Shown: positions 1-11,551, counted from the stretch's first letter. The stretch: 64,000 nucleotides of DNA from Drosophila miranda (GCF_003369915.1 NW_022881614.1:1054001-1118000); one strand, 5' to 3'. Numbers and translations: made by a program. The notes: generated by a model from the sequence alone, not told the origin.

Positions 1-22
1 TCGTCATCCTCAGCACCATCAG
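1..22 (-). repeat. 22-nt match to Pus3 last coding exon at window edge
   Basis: The first 22 bases are identical to 3051-3072 and to 4254-4275, which are antisense to the acidic ADGAEDDEA stretch of Pus3. Identity stops at base 23. The match touches the window edge, so it may continue outside. It also lies in frame with the PDZ gene that follows (reading HPQHHQ), so a chance low-complexity match is not excluded. Confidence 0.45.
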
Positions 23-2043
23 ATAGTCACCATCCTCAGTCTGTCGCCGCTGCCCCACCGCAGCTCCCCCGAGCAGCAAATGAGCAGATGTGCAACGGAT
101 GTGTCACGAAACGACAGTATCACGTCCAAGGACTGGGAACCACTTTACCAAAGATTAAGTAGTTGTCTGAGTTCTAACGAGTCCGGCTACGACAGCGACG
201 GCGGGGTGGGCGGCATTGGAGGGGTCCGGCCGGGCAATAATCTGAGCCTCTCCGGCGGAGATACGGAATCTATTGCCTCGGGCACCCTTAAGCGCAACTC
301 TCTAATCTCGCTCAGCTCCTCGGAGGGCGTCGGAATGGGAATGACCGCAGGATCGGGTATCCGGAACAGCAGCATCTGCAGTGCGCCCGTGTCCCTGGGC
401 GGCTACAACTACGACTACGAGACGGAGACGATACGCCGCCGATTCCGGCAGCTGAAGCTAGAGCGCAAGTGCCAGGAGGACTACACCGGCATCGTCCTCT
501 CGCCCAAGACGGTGATGACCAACAGCAACGAGCAGCAGTATCGCTATCTCATCGTGGAACTAGAGCCCTACGGCATGGCTGGATCGGATTCATCGGATTC
601 CGAAAGAAGCATTCTCTAATTTATAATCTGCAATCCCTAGGGACGGTCGGCTTCGGCTGGGCGATGAGATTGTGAATGTGAACGGAAAACATTTGCGGGG
701 CCTCCAGTCCTTTGCCGAGGTACAGCGCCTGCTGAGCATCTTCGTGGACAACTGCATCGACCTGGTTCTAACACCGACACCGCTCTTTAACAGCAGCAGC
801 AGCAGCTGCTCCTCCTCACCTAACCACCACCACCAGTCGAGCGATAATCCCGACGAGAACGTGTCATACACGCCCGTCTACGCGAATCGAGCGGCGAGCG
901 TGTGCGTGGCCTCATCGCTGGCGGACGACGAGAAGTGGACGCTGCTGGCCCGCAAGCGGTGCTCGGAGGGCGCCGCCCTGCCGCTACCCGGGTCGCCCGG
1001 TGGCCCCCAGCAGCAGTTTGGCCAGCGCACCCACTACGCCCGCAACTCCATTAACTTGGCCAACTCGCACTACCGCTCGTTGCGGTTCGCTCATTCGCGG
1101 CTCAGCTCCTCACGGCTGAGCCTGTTCATGCAAACGCCACCTAACAATCTAACCGAGGGAGTGGGAGCACCCTCTAGCCCCCAAACAACTGAAACAACTG
1201 ATCTCACTAATAACCAGACGCAGCAGCAGCCGCAGCAACATCCACAACAACAACACCACCAATCACTATACATCAAGCACTCGCCAAAGAGCGTCTCACT
1301 ATCCTCGCCTAATCCATATGTTACTGCCTCATCTCCACCAGCCTCGGCATCAGCGGCAGGATTGGGAACAGTAGTAGTCAATACCGGATCATCTCTGGCA
1401 CCTCCTGCCGCCGCACTAATGCATCATCGCCCATCGCTGCCGGTGGCCAAGCTAACCATTCGCGACGAGGAAATGGTCGAGGTCATCCGAGCCTCCATGA
1501 GCGAGGGTGAGAATCATTAACCCCAAATAACCCTAATGTCGTCAATTGGTCTCCATACAAAGTGGAGAACTTTTATTGATCAAAGATCCATTCCATTTTC
1601 CAGGCAGTGGACGCTGTACTCCGAAGACCATTACATTCTTCAAGGGTCCGGGGCTGAAGTCCCTGGGCTTCAGCATTGTGGGAGGACGCGACTCGCCCAA
1701 GGGGAATATGGGCATCTTTGTGAAGACAGTGTTTCCATCGGGACAGGCTGCAGATGATGGCACCTTGCAAGCGGGTAAGTGTGGAAGATCCCATCAAATT
1801 GAAATTTCAATATCTGAATATGTCCCTCCTACAGGCGATGAGATCGTGGAGATCAATGGCAACTCTGTGCAGGGCATGAGTCACGCCGAAACCATAGGGC
1901 TATTCAAGAATGTACGAAAGGGCACCATTGGCCTGAAGATCTTGAGAAGAAAGTAAGTAGGAATCTACAATCTATGAAAGAGTTCTAACTAAATAAATGT
2001 CTTTCTTTTCAGACTGCAGAAAGCGAAATCTATGGGCACGTAG
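23..2043 (+). pseudogene. Two-PDZ-domain scaffold protein gene, 3' part, apparently missing one splice donor
   Basis: Coding exons can be followed as about 23-(560 to 600), 641-1506, 1604-1774, 1835-1952 and 2013-2043. The exon from 641 opens with the second half of PDZ 1 (DGRLRLGDEIVNVNG). The exon before it ends in the first half (YRYLIVELEPYGMA). PDZ 2 spans 1604-2020 (SLGFSIVGGRDSP carboxylate-binding loop, then GDEIVEINGNSV) and is followed by a short tail ending KSMGT. Ser-rich and Gln/His-rich linkers separate the domains. PDZ proteins bind C-terminal tails and organise membrane-associated complexes, and PDZ 2 resembles the IL16/PDZD2 class. The three downstream introns have good GT/AG borders in matching phase. 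Between 556 and 640 there is no GT at all, so the intron ending at CCCTAG (640) has no canonical donor and read-through meets TAA at 617-619. The gene may therefore be inactive. I cannot assign a fly gene name. Confidence 0.7.
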
Positions 2044-2621
2044 GGCTTGCATCCTGCTCATAGTAGAACCACTAGTTAATAGCTAATTGACCGTTTTTGT
2101 CTTTGGAATCCCATACCTGGAATACCTGAATCTGGATAACCTGCTTTGTTTAAGCAAGTTAAATGTAAATTTCAGCAACTAACTTTTTTTTTTTGTTATC
2201 GTACAAAGAACTAATCATATAGATGACTCTTATAGGTACTAGAATCCCATAAATATAGTATGTAAGAAATTGTACGGAGTTACAATATAAAATTATTACC
2301 TACCTTGTAACGTTGTACAAGTTCATGAATATAAATATATTTACTTTAGAAGTCTAGTGGACTATTATTGGAGCTGCAGTAATTGCCGCTGTATAGCCGA
2401 GAAGTTGCGTGCAGAGAAAAACGAGCATTTTAATTTCTAGCATAGAAAAAACGTCGGGCGCTATATCGCGGGCAAATAGGGCCAGATCGGCGAAAAATTG
2501 CACTATTAACGAAACTGGGCACTTCAAATTTCGATATAAATCATCTTTCGTAATTTCCTAATTTAAAAAAACAAATTTGGTGCACATATATTGTAATTCT
2601 TTGTGACTTAGGTATAATGAT
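2044..2621. other. Intergenic region between convergent genes
   Basis: This is AT-rich DNA between the PDZ gene and Pus3, which converge here. It presumably holds both 3' UTRs. I see no further coding sequence. Confidence 0.6.
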
Positions 2622-4229
2622 TCAGCTTTCATCCTTGACTATCAGTCTTTGCTTTTTCACAAAGTGCTCTATGCGATTCTCCAGGCTCTCTGCAAAAAGA
2701 TTCAATTAGCTTGTTGCGAAAATACACACTGTGCAATTTCCGGAAAACACTCACCACAGCGTTTTCGCTCTAGGAGAGGCTGATATTGACGCGGTTTGAC
2801 AGAGTCCTGTAACAGGATGACCTGCGCTGTCACACGTTCTTTTGTGTGGTAGTTTTTTCCCAAGAGGAGCTCCAGTTGTTGGATAACATTTCGTATCATA
2901 GTGCTGTTCACACTGAACTCCGTCCACTCGCATTGGATGTTCTCGATAAGCTTCTCCAAGTTCTCTTCGTTGTAAATCCAGCTTGTAAGATCTTTTTCCT
3001 CCGCAGGACTTTCGGAGCTTTCCACCTCCATTGCGGAAGTGTCCATGGCCTCGTCATCCTCAGCACCATCAGCTGGAAGCTTCAATTTCCTCGTCGTCGT
3101 GTCTCGAAAATTACAATGGAACAGATTCAACGGCAAACCAAGAGCGGGTGTGTACTGAGGTTTGCACGGATTAGTTTCCACGTCGAGAAGGTCGCTGACA
3201 ATGCGAGGCAGCTCCCTTCGCTGTCCCACGAGCAGCAGCACGGCCATGATGCATCTTATCTGATGCCAGAGGAAGGCATTTGCTTGGATCTCCAGATAAT
3301 ACATATCATAGCCTATTGATTGACGAAATCAATGAAATCCTTAAAAATTAAATAGCAGAGCCTCATATATTTACATGAATTGTTTAACATTTCCACGCAG
3401 GGATCCACACGAGCTGCCTGTAGATTCCTTATAAATTTCGTGACTCCATTGTGCACATCCATTTTGCAAAAGTTCCTAAAGTCAGAATGTGCAACCAGCA
3501 GCTTACAGGCTTCCCGCATAGCTTCAATGTCCAGGTCACCCTTGGGGAAGTAGTAGCGATATCTACGCGAGGTGCAATCAAAGCGAGCACTGTATACAGG
3601 GCTGCGCAGCGGCATCCACGCCACACATTGAATGTTCTTGGGCAGCACCCGGTTAAGAATGCCACAGTAGTCGATTTCGGATGACAGGGAAGCAGGCTCC
3701 AGCTGAGTGTCAGGCGTATGTTTGCTGCGCAAATCTATAGAAATCACCTGGCAGAAGGCGCTTACTTCCTTGTCCGTGCGTCCACAGTGATGATAGTTGG
3801 ATGTGGCACGGGATTCGATGAGACAAGTGCGCGTCAGGGCGCGAAAGAAATGCGACTCTGTTCTCAAACAGGACGAAATAATGTTCATTGGTCACAAACA
3901 GAAATAGACCACCCACCAATGGTATCGTTGGAATCCTCCTGGCAGGCGAAACCCTGGTAGTCCCATCCAAAGTAGGTCAGTTTCAGCAAAACATGACGCT
4001 TATGCGCACTGAAAGGTGTAGTTTTAGTGCAATCTTGCATTGAATTCTTCAATGGGGGGCCACTTACATACTCCAATCAAACTTACGTTGCTTCTGAACC
4101 TTGCCGGAATGTGTCGCTGTCTCCTTGGGAGCTGTAGCGGTGGCCGCCGTCTCTTTACCCAACAATTCTACATATTCCGCATTACTTCTATCATGCTCCG
4201 TTAGTTTCTTGTGCAGAAGATTTCTCAGC
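2622..4229 (-). pseudogene. Pus3: Pus3 distal duplicate: lacks the start, keeps the true 3' end
   Basis: This is the 3' copy of tRNA pseudouridine(38/39) synthase (TruA family), which isomerises U38/U39 in the anticodon arm. Exons on the minus strand are a partial first exon (from 4229), exon 2 (HKRHVLLKLTYFGWDYQGF), exon 3 (ends 3375; CGRTDKEVSAF carries the catalytic Asp; VLP and RYYFP motifs follow), exon 4 (3312-2755; FLWHQIRC) and a last exon 2689-2622 ending VKDES. The first 45 or so codons including the ATG are absent because the copy begins inside exon 1 at a duplication junction. Two changes distinguish it from the other copy: YHRCGRTD reads YHHCGRTD, altering a highly conserved Arg next to the catalytic motif, and the exon-3 donor is CAT|GTAAAT instead of CAG|GTAAAT. 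Alone it cannot encode a full protein. Confidence 0.85.
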
Positions 4230-4238
4230 CGAAATCAT
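4230..4238. other. Duplication junction with 9-bp filler
   Basis: Bases 3036-4229 and 4239-5432 are near-identical at a constant offset of 1203. The nine bases between (CGAAATCAT) belong to neither flank, as expected of end-joining with templated or random filler. Confidence 0.8.
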
Positions 4239-5563
4239 GAAGTGTCCATGGCCTCGTCATCCTCAGCACCATCAGCTGGAAGCTTCAATTTCCTCGTCGT
4301 CGTGTCTCGAAAATTACAATGGAACAGATTCAACGGCAAACCAAGAGCGGGTGTGTACTGAGGTTTGCACGGATTAGTTTCCACGTCGAGAAGGTCGCTG
4401 ACAATGCGAGGCAGCTCCCTTCGCTGTCCCACGAGCAGCAGCACGGCCATGATGCATCTTATCTGATGCCAGAGGAAGGCATTTGCTTGGATCTCCAGAT
4501 AATACATATCATAGCCTATTGATTGACGAAATCAATGAAATCCTTAAAAATTAAATAGCAGAGCCTCATATATTTACCTGAATTGTTTAACATTTCCACG
4601 CAGGGATCCACACGAGCTGCCTGTAGATTCCTTATAAATTTCGTGACTCCATTGTGCACATCCATTTTGCAAAAGTTCCTAAAGTCAGAATGTGCAACCA
4701 GCAGCTTACAGGCTTCCCGCATAGCTTCAATGTCCAGGTCACCCTTGGGGAAGTAGTAGCGATAGCTACGCGAGGTGCAATCAAAGCGAGCACTGTATAC
4801 AGTGCTGCGCAGCGGCATCCACGCCACACATTTAATGTTCTTGGGCAGCACCCGGTTAAGAATGCCACAGTAGTCGATTTCGGATGACAGGGAAGCAGGC
4901 TCCAGCTGAGTGTCAGGCGTATGTTTGCTGCGCAAATCTATAGAAATCACCTGGCAGAAGGCGCTTACTTCCTTGTCCGTGCGTCCACAGCGATGATAGT
5001 TGGATGTGGCACGGGATTCGATGAGACAAGTGCGCGTCAGGGCGCGAAAGAAATGCGACTCTGTTCTCAAACAGGACGAAATAATGTTAATTGGTCACAA
5101 ACAGAAATAGACCACCCACCAATGGTATCGTTGGAATCCTCCTGGCAGGCGAAACCCTGGTAGTCCCATCCAAAGTAGGTCAGTTTCAGCAAAACATGAC
5201 GCTTATGCGCACTGAAAGGTGTAGTTTTAGTGCAATCTTGCATTGAATTCTTCAATGGGGGGCCACTTACATACTCCAATCGAACTTACGTTGCTTCTGA
5301 ACCTTGCCGGAATGTGTCGCTGTCTCCTTGGGAGCTGTAGCGGTGGCCGCCGTCTCTTTACCCAACAATTCTACATATTCCGCATTACTTCTATCATGCT
5401 CCGTTAGTTTCTTGTGCAGAAGATTTCTCAGCTGAAAGTTGTACTCCTCCAGTTGGACTATTTTATCAATTAGCTCCGTTTGGCTGAGTTCTCCCAAAGC
5501 CTCTCGCGACAAACCCTTTTGGCGCTTATTTATGACCACCTTTCTGTCATTTGTTGCACTCAT
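4239..5563 (-). pseudogene. Pus3: Pus3 proximal copy: start and catalytic core, C-terminus cut off
   Basis: ATG is at 5563. Exon 1 encodes a basic, coiled-coil-like N-terminus (MSATNDRKVV, then LVQLEEYNFQLRNLL-type heptads). Exons 2-4 give the complete TruA core: GWDYQGF, YHRCGRTDKEVSAF with catalytic Asp, the RYYFP strand, the NFCKMD segment and FLWHQIRCIMAVL. Exon 4 runs off the duplication junction and stops at TGA just after EDDEAMDTS, losing about 110 C-terminal residues that the distal copy still encodes. As read, exon 1 donors (GTATGT after TGG-A, or GTAAGT) are phase 1 while the exon 2 acceptor needs phase 2, in both copies, so a frameshift or an unusual splice is present there. A truncated enzyme could still fold, but I think the locus is broken. 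Confidence 0.8.
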
Positions 5564-5827
5564 GTTGTCCGTAAGTAAAAAGTAAACAAAACGGCACGTG
5601 CGATTTTTTTTTTTTTTTTTGTTTTTAAATCATCTCAAGGATGATCGGAATTTTGATCGTAGCACTGTAGCCACATTGATCAGATACTGGTGATGTAGTT
5701 TGGCGAGTTTGACAGGTCGGTATATTCAAAAAAAAGAGGAAAATTACTTAACTGTTTTAGAAAATAAGCTGAAATTACTTTATAACATGATGAAGAAAAA
5801 AGGGGTCAAAAGTTTAAGTCAGCAGTT
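5564..5827. promoter_or_regulatory. Pus3 upstream region
   Basis: Non-coding DNA immediately 5' of the Pus3 ATG. It contains a T-run and, near 5717, a GGTCGGTATATTC stretch resembling the Drosophila core-promoter motif 6 (GTATWTT). Probable promoter area; no start site can be fixed. Confidence 0.35.
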
Positions 5828-5940
5828 TTGATGAAGATTGCCAGCTCTCTGAGATGTAGCGGCTCTTTTTTTATTAATAATTGATGTAAATTGTTATAAT
5901 ATTTAAAGATTTTGAATTTCCTTCTGAGCCCGGCAAATCT

Positions 5941-8900
5941 TTAGCAATCGAAGATCAGGTGTTCGGCATATTCAGTTACATTGCACGTTTCGCAGATATT
6001 TGAGTCAATTGCTTTGATTCTGTGTAGGAAGACTTTGTCGTATGTGTGTCCCGTCATAAGTCTGTTAATGGTCTTGATGCTTTGAGCATTCCATTTAAGA
6101 GAAAAATGCCAGTGTTTGCTGGGTATGTCTGGAAATATGTCTATGAGGCTGGATCCCTTCGTCCTACACTTCGTCCTGTAGTCCTCATTCCATTTGTATA
6201 CTAGAAAGTTCCTAATTTCTCTTTGAGCCTCCTTGTAGCTGTATTTTATATTTATTGTAAACCCCTCACTTGTAGCAGCCTTTGCTGCTATGTCAGTCTT
6301 TTCGTTGATGGCCACACCCTTGTGACCAGGGACCCATAGAATGTCAAGTTTCTGAATGTCTGATTGGTTAATTATGTTGTTAATATCATTCACTAGGTAC
6401 GAGTCTGTATTCTTAATTTTAATTAAATTAATAGCTCCTAATCCATCGCTTAAAATCAAAGCCTTTTTGTAATTATATTTAAGACATAGTTCGCAGGCCT
6501 TTTTAAGGCCTACGAGTTCGGCACCTACTGAGGATAATCTGTTTTCTATTTTGTACTTGTGGATATTTCCACTAGGCCATTCTACTATTCCTATGCCACA
6601 TGTACTTTCTGTAACTGAGGCATCTGTTGATAGAATGTTCCAGTCGTCCTTTCTGTACTTGTTCAGAATCTCATAAAATATAGTTTTTATTTCTTCATTC
6701 GAGTATTCTTCTTTACCCTTAGTTAAAAATGTATCTAATACATGGATTTTGTTACATGTGTTAACACTATCACATTCTTGAGTGTTTACAAAGATGGAAT
6801 TAAATTCTCTTAAAGTACGTGTGTAACTCGTATCCGCTTTTGAGCGTATTAGCTCGTCAAACATTGTTGGATTGAACCTTTTAATTTTAAGCAGTTCTTT
6901 AGCTGTAAGCCATTTCGCCCTGAAAACAGGTGGCATTACACCAGCGAGGACAAAAATTTCGTGTTTGCTTGTGTCAGGTTGCACCCCAACACACCTTCTG
7001 AGTGATTTAGCTTGCGCTATTTCTATATCTTTACTTGCTCCAGATCCCATGTCTGAAAAACTTGTGATAGCATATTCTTGTTTTGTTCTAATAAAAGCTT
7101 TGAAGATGTTGGTACTTGTTTTAGGTTTTAGACCTGATTTGATAGTAGTCGCAAGCTGGAGGAGTCTGTTGCATTTTTTTGTTTGTTCTTTAACCATTTT
7201 TACATGACTGACATTTGACATGTTTGCACTAATCAGTCTGCCTAAGGAACGGATATCTTTTCGATTTGGTATAGGCACATTTCTAACAGAAAAATTTACC
7301 GCTCTGACCTGTCTTTTTCCTACATTCATTGCTGCAGATTTGCTTGGATTGAAGCTAAAGCCGAGATCACCACATAGAAGGTTAAAGTCATTTAGTTTTT
7401 TATTAAGGTTTTCAACCGCTACAGTAAACTCTCTGTTGTGAGAGATTATAACGAAGTCATCTGCAAATTGCATCATATGAGTATTTCTATCACAGATCTG
7501 ATGTAGTCTTTTTGTGTATACATTAAAAAGGAGGGGCGACAGACAAGAGCCCTGTGGGATTCCTCCCTGAACTACCTGAACAGCTTCCCCTATTTTCAGT
7601 AGTCTCATAGACATAAAACTGCTGATCCAGTCAATGTATGTTTTAGGAAAACACTCATTTTCCATTAGTCTTTTTAAGAATTTCAGGTTGACACAATTGT
7701 AGGCATTGTTGAGGTCAACAACCACAAGAGTAACGTGTTCCTTGTTCTTTTTCTTTGCCGCTACCACATTGATGACATCATTTATGAACATCGCTGCAGA
7801 CTTGTTTTTTTGGTATGCATAAGATCTGTAGGGTATAATCTTGTTTTCTTGTATATGCTTTTCCAGCCTGGCTTTCACCATGCCATTTACTGTCTTTTTT
7901 CGGTATTGGTACAATTCTGATAGATCTCCATTCGACTGGGAAATCGCACATAGCCACTCGACGGTTGTAAAAATGTACAAGTTCTGTCTTTATACTAGTG
8001 TTAAGAGCACTTAGCATCTCGTATGTGATGTGATCTATTCCTCCTGCCGTTTTTCTGTTTCTGACTAACACAGCCTCTAACTCTTTCAAGGAAAAGAAAG
8101 GATTTTCATTGTTCTTGGTTGAGTACATTTCTTCGTCTACATCCTTTGTTTCTGAGGTTATTTGTTCGTTAAGGAATTCCAGGTATGGCCCAGCTTTGTC
8201 AGGGTCGAAAATTTCTGGGGTGTCCTCTTGACAGTTTTTTAGATTTCTGAGGAAACTCCAGGCTTCTCTTGAGTTCGATTTTACATTTAACTCTGTTAAC
8301 TTCCTGGCATAGCTAGTTCTTTTGGCAATTTTAACAGATTTTTTCCATTTAACCTTGAGGTTAACAGCAGAACAATAATTTTGAAAGGAGGGTTCTGAAG
8401 CTGCCTTCTTCTGCGACTCTGCAAACTCCCTGAATAATTTGGCTAAATTCTCGTCCCACCATAATTTTGGACATTTGTTTTTGATTTCATAAGTAGCTGC
8501 TTTTATTTCCTGTTGGATGTTCTTCGCTAAATTATCCATATCTTTGTCGGCCTCAAACTGGCTTAGCTTTTTCAGTAGCCTGTTTTTGGCAAGGAAAGTT
8601 TTGAGTTTGTGTTGATATCCTGCTGTTTCAAAGGTTATTGGGTGATGGTGGCTGCCTCCTAGGTAAAACTTTTCGCATTTCCAATTCTCTAAATGAATAC
8701 CCTTTGTGTAGCCAGCATTTGACATAGCTTGCATGAGAAAAGTTCCCTTTCCACTGTTGGTTCTGTCTCCAGAAAAGGTATGTCTTGCGTTAAAATCTCC
8801 TGCAATTATGACTTTTCCGAATGCATCTAAATATTCAAGGAGATTGTTAATCGCTTGCTTGAAGGATGCAAGAGACAACAAAGGTTCAAAATATACTGAG

Positions 8901-9193
8901 GTGATAAAAAATTTATCTTTGTTGTGGATGGTTCTTGCTATAATTATATCTTGCTCTGTCTCATATATCAGTCTTTTAACTCTTAAGTCTTTTTTGTAGG
9001 CAATCGCCACTCCTCCATAACCGTCCTCTCTATGTTTTTCTAACATATTGAAGTTGGCTAGTTTCCTAAAACGGAGATCGTGAGAGAAAACTTCAGCCAG
9101 AATGGCAAAGTCGAAGTTTCCATTGTTTAAGTAGAATACTAGGTCGTTTTTATTGGCTTTAATAGATTGAATGTTATGTTGTAAAAATTTCAT
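5941..9193 (-). pseudogene. LINE ORF2: endonuclease, reverse transcriptase, RNase H (frameshifted)
   Basis: Starts MKFLQHNIQSIKANK, typical of an APE-type endonuclease. GDFNARH (about 8800) and GSHHHPI (about 8640) are its catalytic motifs. The reverse transcriptase follows, with GIPQGSCLSPLLFN and the FADDFVII catalytic box near 7460. RNase H is last, with STDAS, AELVGL and LSDG providing the acidic residues, then a C-terminal Cys/His motif (CETCNVTEYAEHLIFDC). A frame change lies around 7880-7900, right after IVPIPKKD, where the RT block normally containing the YRPISL segment is also missing. The enzyme is therefore dead here. Confidence 0.8.
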
Positions 9194-9195
9194 AT

Positions 9196-10794
9196 TTATT
9201 TAGATGTTTGAAAAAGGTTCGTTTCTCTCTGTTCGTTCATTTTTCTGTCTGCATTATGTTCCATATTGTAATCATTTGTACTGGTCACTTTTTTTGATGG
9301 ATGTGACACATCATTTGAGTCGACTAAACGAGACAACATGTCAACCATCTGTTGAATGGTAAATTTGTTTTCTTTTAGTTCTTTGCTTTCAAAAAATGGT
9401 ACGTGATTACTAGAATCGCTGGTATATGATTCTAAGTGATAGTGGGGTTTTTGTGCAGGAACCAAAGGTCTCTGCACTAACCTGCTCGCATAACTGTGTT
9501 TTTTTAAAACTTCATTTGCTTTAACGTTTTTGTTTTGAACATTTTCCTCATTTATGTCTAGTTTTGGATAGTTTTTTTCATAATTATCTAACAGCGAAAA
9601 ATTTTGATGGATTGAGTAAGTGCTAAGCACTTCCTTACGCGCGATTTTTTTGATTGTCATTATTTTGTTAATGTCCATCTCCTTTTGCCATACTGGGCAC
9701 ATCAGTCTGTCCCTAGCTGAGTGATTTTTCCCATTGCAAAGGATACACTTGAGACCAGTGCACGACCCATTGCACTCCTCGACTCCGCATTTATAGCACC
9801 TCCTAGCTGATTTGCATCTGGTCGAAGTGTGACCAAGTCTGCCACAATTATAACATTGCCTTACTCTGGGAACATATATGCTTACTTTCATCCCACATAT
9901 CCCAAAAAGAGATACCTTTTCTGGGATGTCTGAACCCTCAAAACCAATTTTGACTGTTTCTAATGGTATGAGCTTGAATGTTTCGTTGTTGTCATCGGTT
10001 GTAATTTTCTGCCTTCTTGCTAATCTTTCAATTGACTTAATTTTTATGTTAGAAGTAATATTATCCATAATTTCATTCTCAGAAAAACCGAGGGACACCC
10101 CTTTAATTACTCCATAGGATTCCACATAGTCTTTTGGTATAAATACCACTAAATTCATTTTTCTTTAACTCCTCATTTAAAACTAAATCATTTGCTTCGC
10201 TGAAAACCTTAAAATAAATCTTGTATAGTGTAGGCGCTAGAGCTACGATTTCTTTAATTCCTTTGATTTTAAGGTGTCTTATTTTTTCAAAAAAGAATAA
10301 TCCATTTTTGGTGTTTTTGTTTTCGAAGATGGTACTGTTCTTAGTCGATACTAGTACAGCCGCATCACCGATGTGGCACTCACTATACAACACTGTTTCT
10401 CTTTCGATACCTACATTTGATGGGTTTATAATCGGATTAGTATTTTTATTCAGTGCTTTAGTCATTTCAGTATTTCTAGTAAAACCATTTATGGCATTTG
10501 TGTGAGAATTGTGAACGGTCACACCGTCAGAAGCCTCCACCATTTTGTTACTGTCAGCGTCTATCAGCATTTTGTTATTTATGGCTGTATTGGTGTTGTC
10601 GCTTTTTTGTTCCTTGCGCATCTTTTTTGCTGGGTACTTTTCGTTAGTCAAGCTGTCGAATATGTCCTCTTTCACACTTGAACACAAAGCACTGAAGTTT
10701 TTTGCTATTGTTTTTGGGTTTGAATTTTGCTGCTTTTTGCCACCTGATCAGGGGGTTTTAATTTGGCAGACACCGAGTGACCGGCGTCCGCCAT
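9196..10794 (-). pseudogene. LINE ORF1, nucleic-acid-binding Gag-like protein (frameshifted)
   Basis: The best start is ATG at 10794 (MADAGHSVSAKLKPP). The frame breaks within an A-run near 10705 and again around 10130-10160, giving two long pieces. The C-terminal piece carries three consecutive cysteine knuckles: CYNCGRLGHTSTRC, CYKCGVEECNGSC and CILCNGKNHSARDRLMC. This is the usual I/jockey-type ORF1 arrangement, which packages the element RNA. Two or more shifts mean it is not translated whole. Confidence 0.75.
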
Positions 10795-10882
10795 ACTTGT
10801 TGGTTTAACCAGATTGCCAAAGACTTATGTACCTCTCCTTTGGGAAATGAAAAGAGGAATAATTTATATATTGATGAAGATT

Positions 10883-11551
10883 TGTATGAAATAAACAATG
10901 ATCCAATTTTTACAATCACTTTTAATTAAGCCTTTGTTGCTTGGAAAAAGTCACTTTTCAGACTGTTAAGAAAAAACACGACCGGTCCGCTCGCTGACGA
11001 AAGGAATATGTAAAATAAATCTTGAATTCGTCAGTATATTTACGGTATTTTTTTTTAAATGAGACAGTATGTTTCGGTATATTTCTGACGGTCGGTCACA
11101 CTGATATCAACAATCCTAGAATGAAAATTCAGGTGCGTAAATCGTGAATGTAATAAGATATTTACAGAATAAAATACAAACAAAATGGCGTGCCCGATCC
11201 TGCGACGAAAAAGCAAGTCGTTTTTTTGAATGGGCTACAGAAAAGGGTATGGACAACAGGCCCAAAGAGCCAAGGAAAATTGCAAGGTTCGTACGAACCT
11301 CACCTGGCGTGTGAGGACAATCAGCTTTTTATCTTCAAGGTATATTGGGCAAAAAGGGTGGATTTTACCTTGCATGCGTTGCTTTTCTGGGCCGATTTGC
11401 CTCTTGTCCATACCCTCTTTTTCCATCCATTATGTAGCTAATGTGGACTCCACATACTCCCCCAATCCCCATTTGCTGTTTTAGTTGCGCAGCAGCTGAA
11501 GGTGAAGGACACAGTACGAAGAAGGACATCAAGGACAGGACAGGACCCACG
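10883..11551 (+). promoter_or_regulatory. Fbxo42 upstream region with motif 6 / motif 1 core promoter
   Basis: At 11036-11104 there are GTATWTT-type boxes (ACGGTATTTTT, TCGGTATATTTC) followed by CGGTCACACTG (11094-11104), a perfect fit to Drosophila core-promoter motif 1. Such TATA-less promoters drive broadly expressed genes. Transcription should start shortly downstream, and the 5' UTR would run to the ATG at 11552, perhaps with an intron. Confidence 0.6.

Larger units (their letters stand above)
5840..10870 (-). mobile_element. LINE (I-clade-like non-LTR retrotransposon), inactive
   Basis: A 5.0-kb insertion flanked by a 12-bp direct repeat TTGATGAAGATT (5828-5839 and 10871-10882), read as the target-site duplication. 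The 5' end is at the right. ORF1 encodes a nucleocapsid-like protein with zinc knuckles. ORF2 encodes endonuclease, reverse transcriptase and RNase H. An RNase H domain favours the I clade over jockey. Both ORFs are frameshifted. The 3' end lacks a terminal poly(A) or TAA repeat: an A-run sits about 26 bases internal to the duplicated target. Confidence 0.85.
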
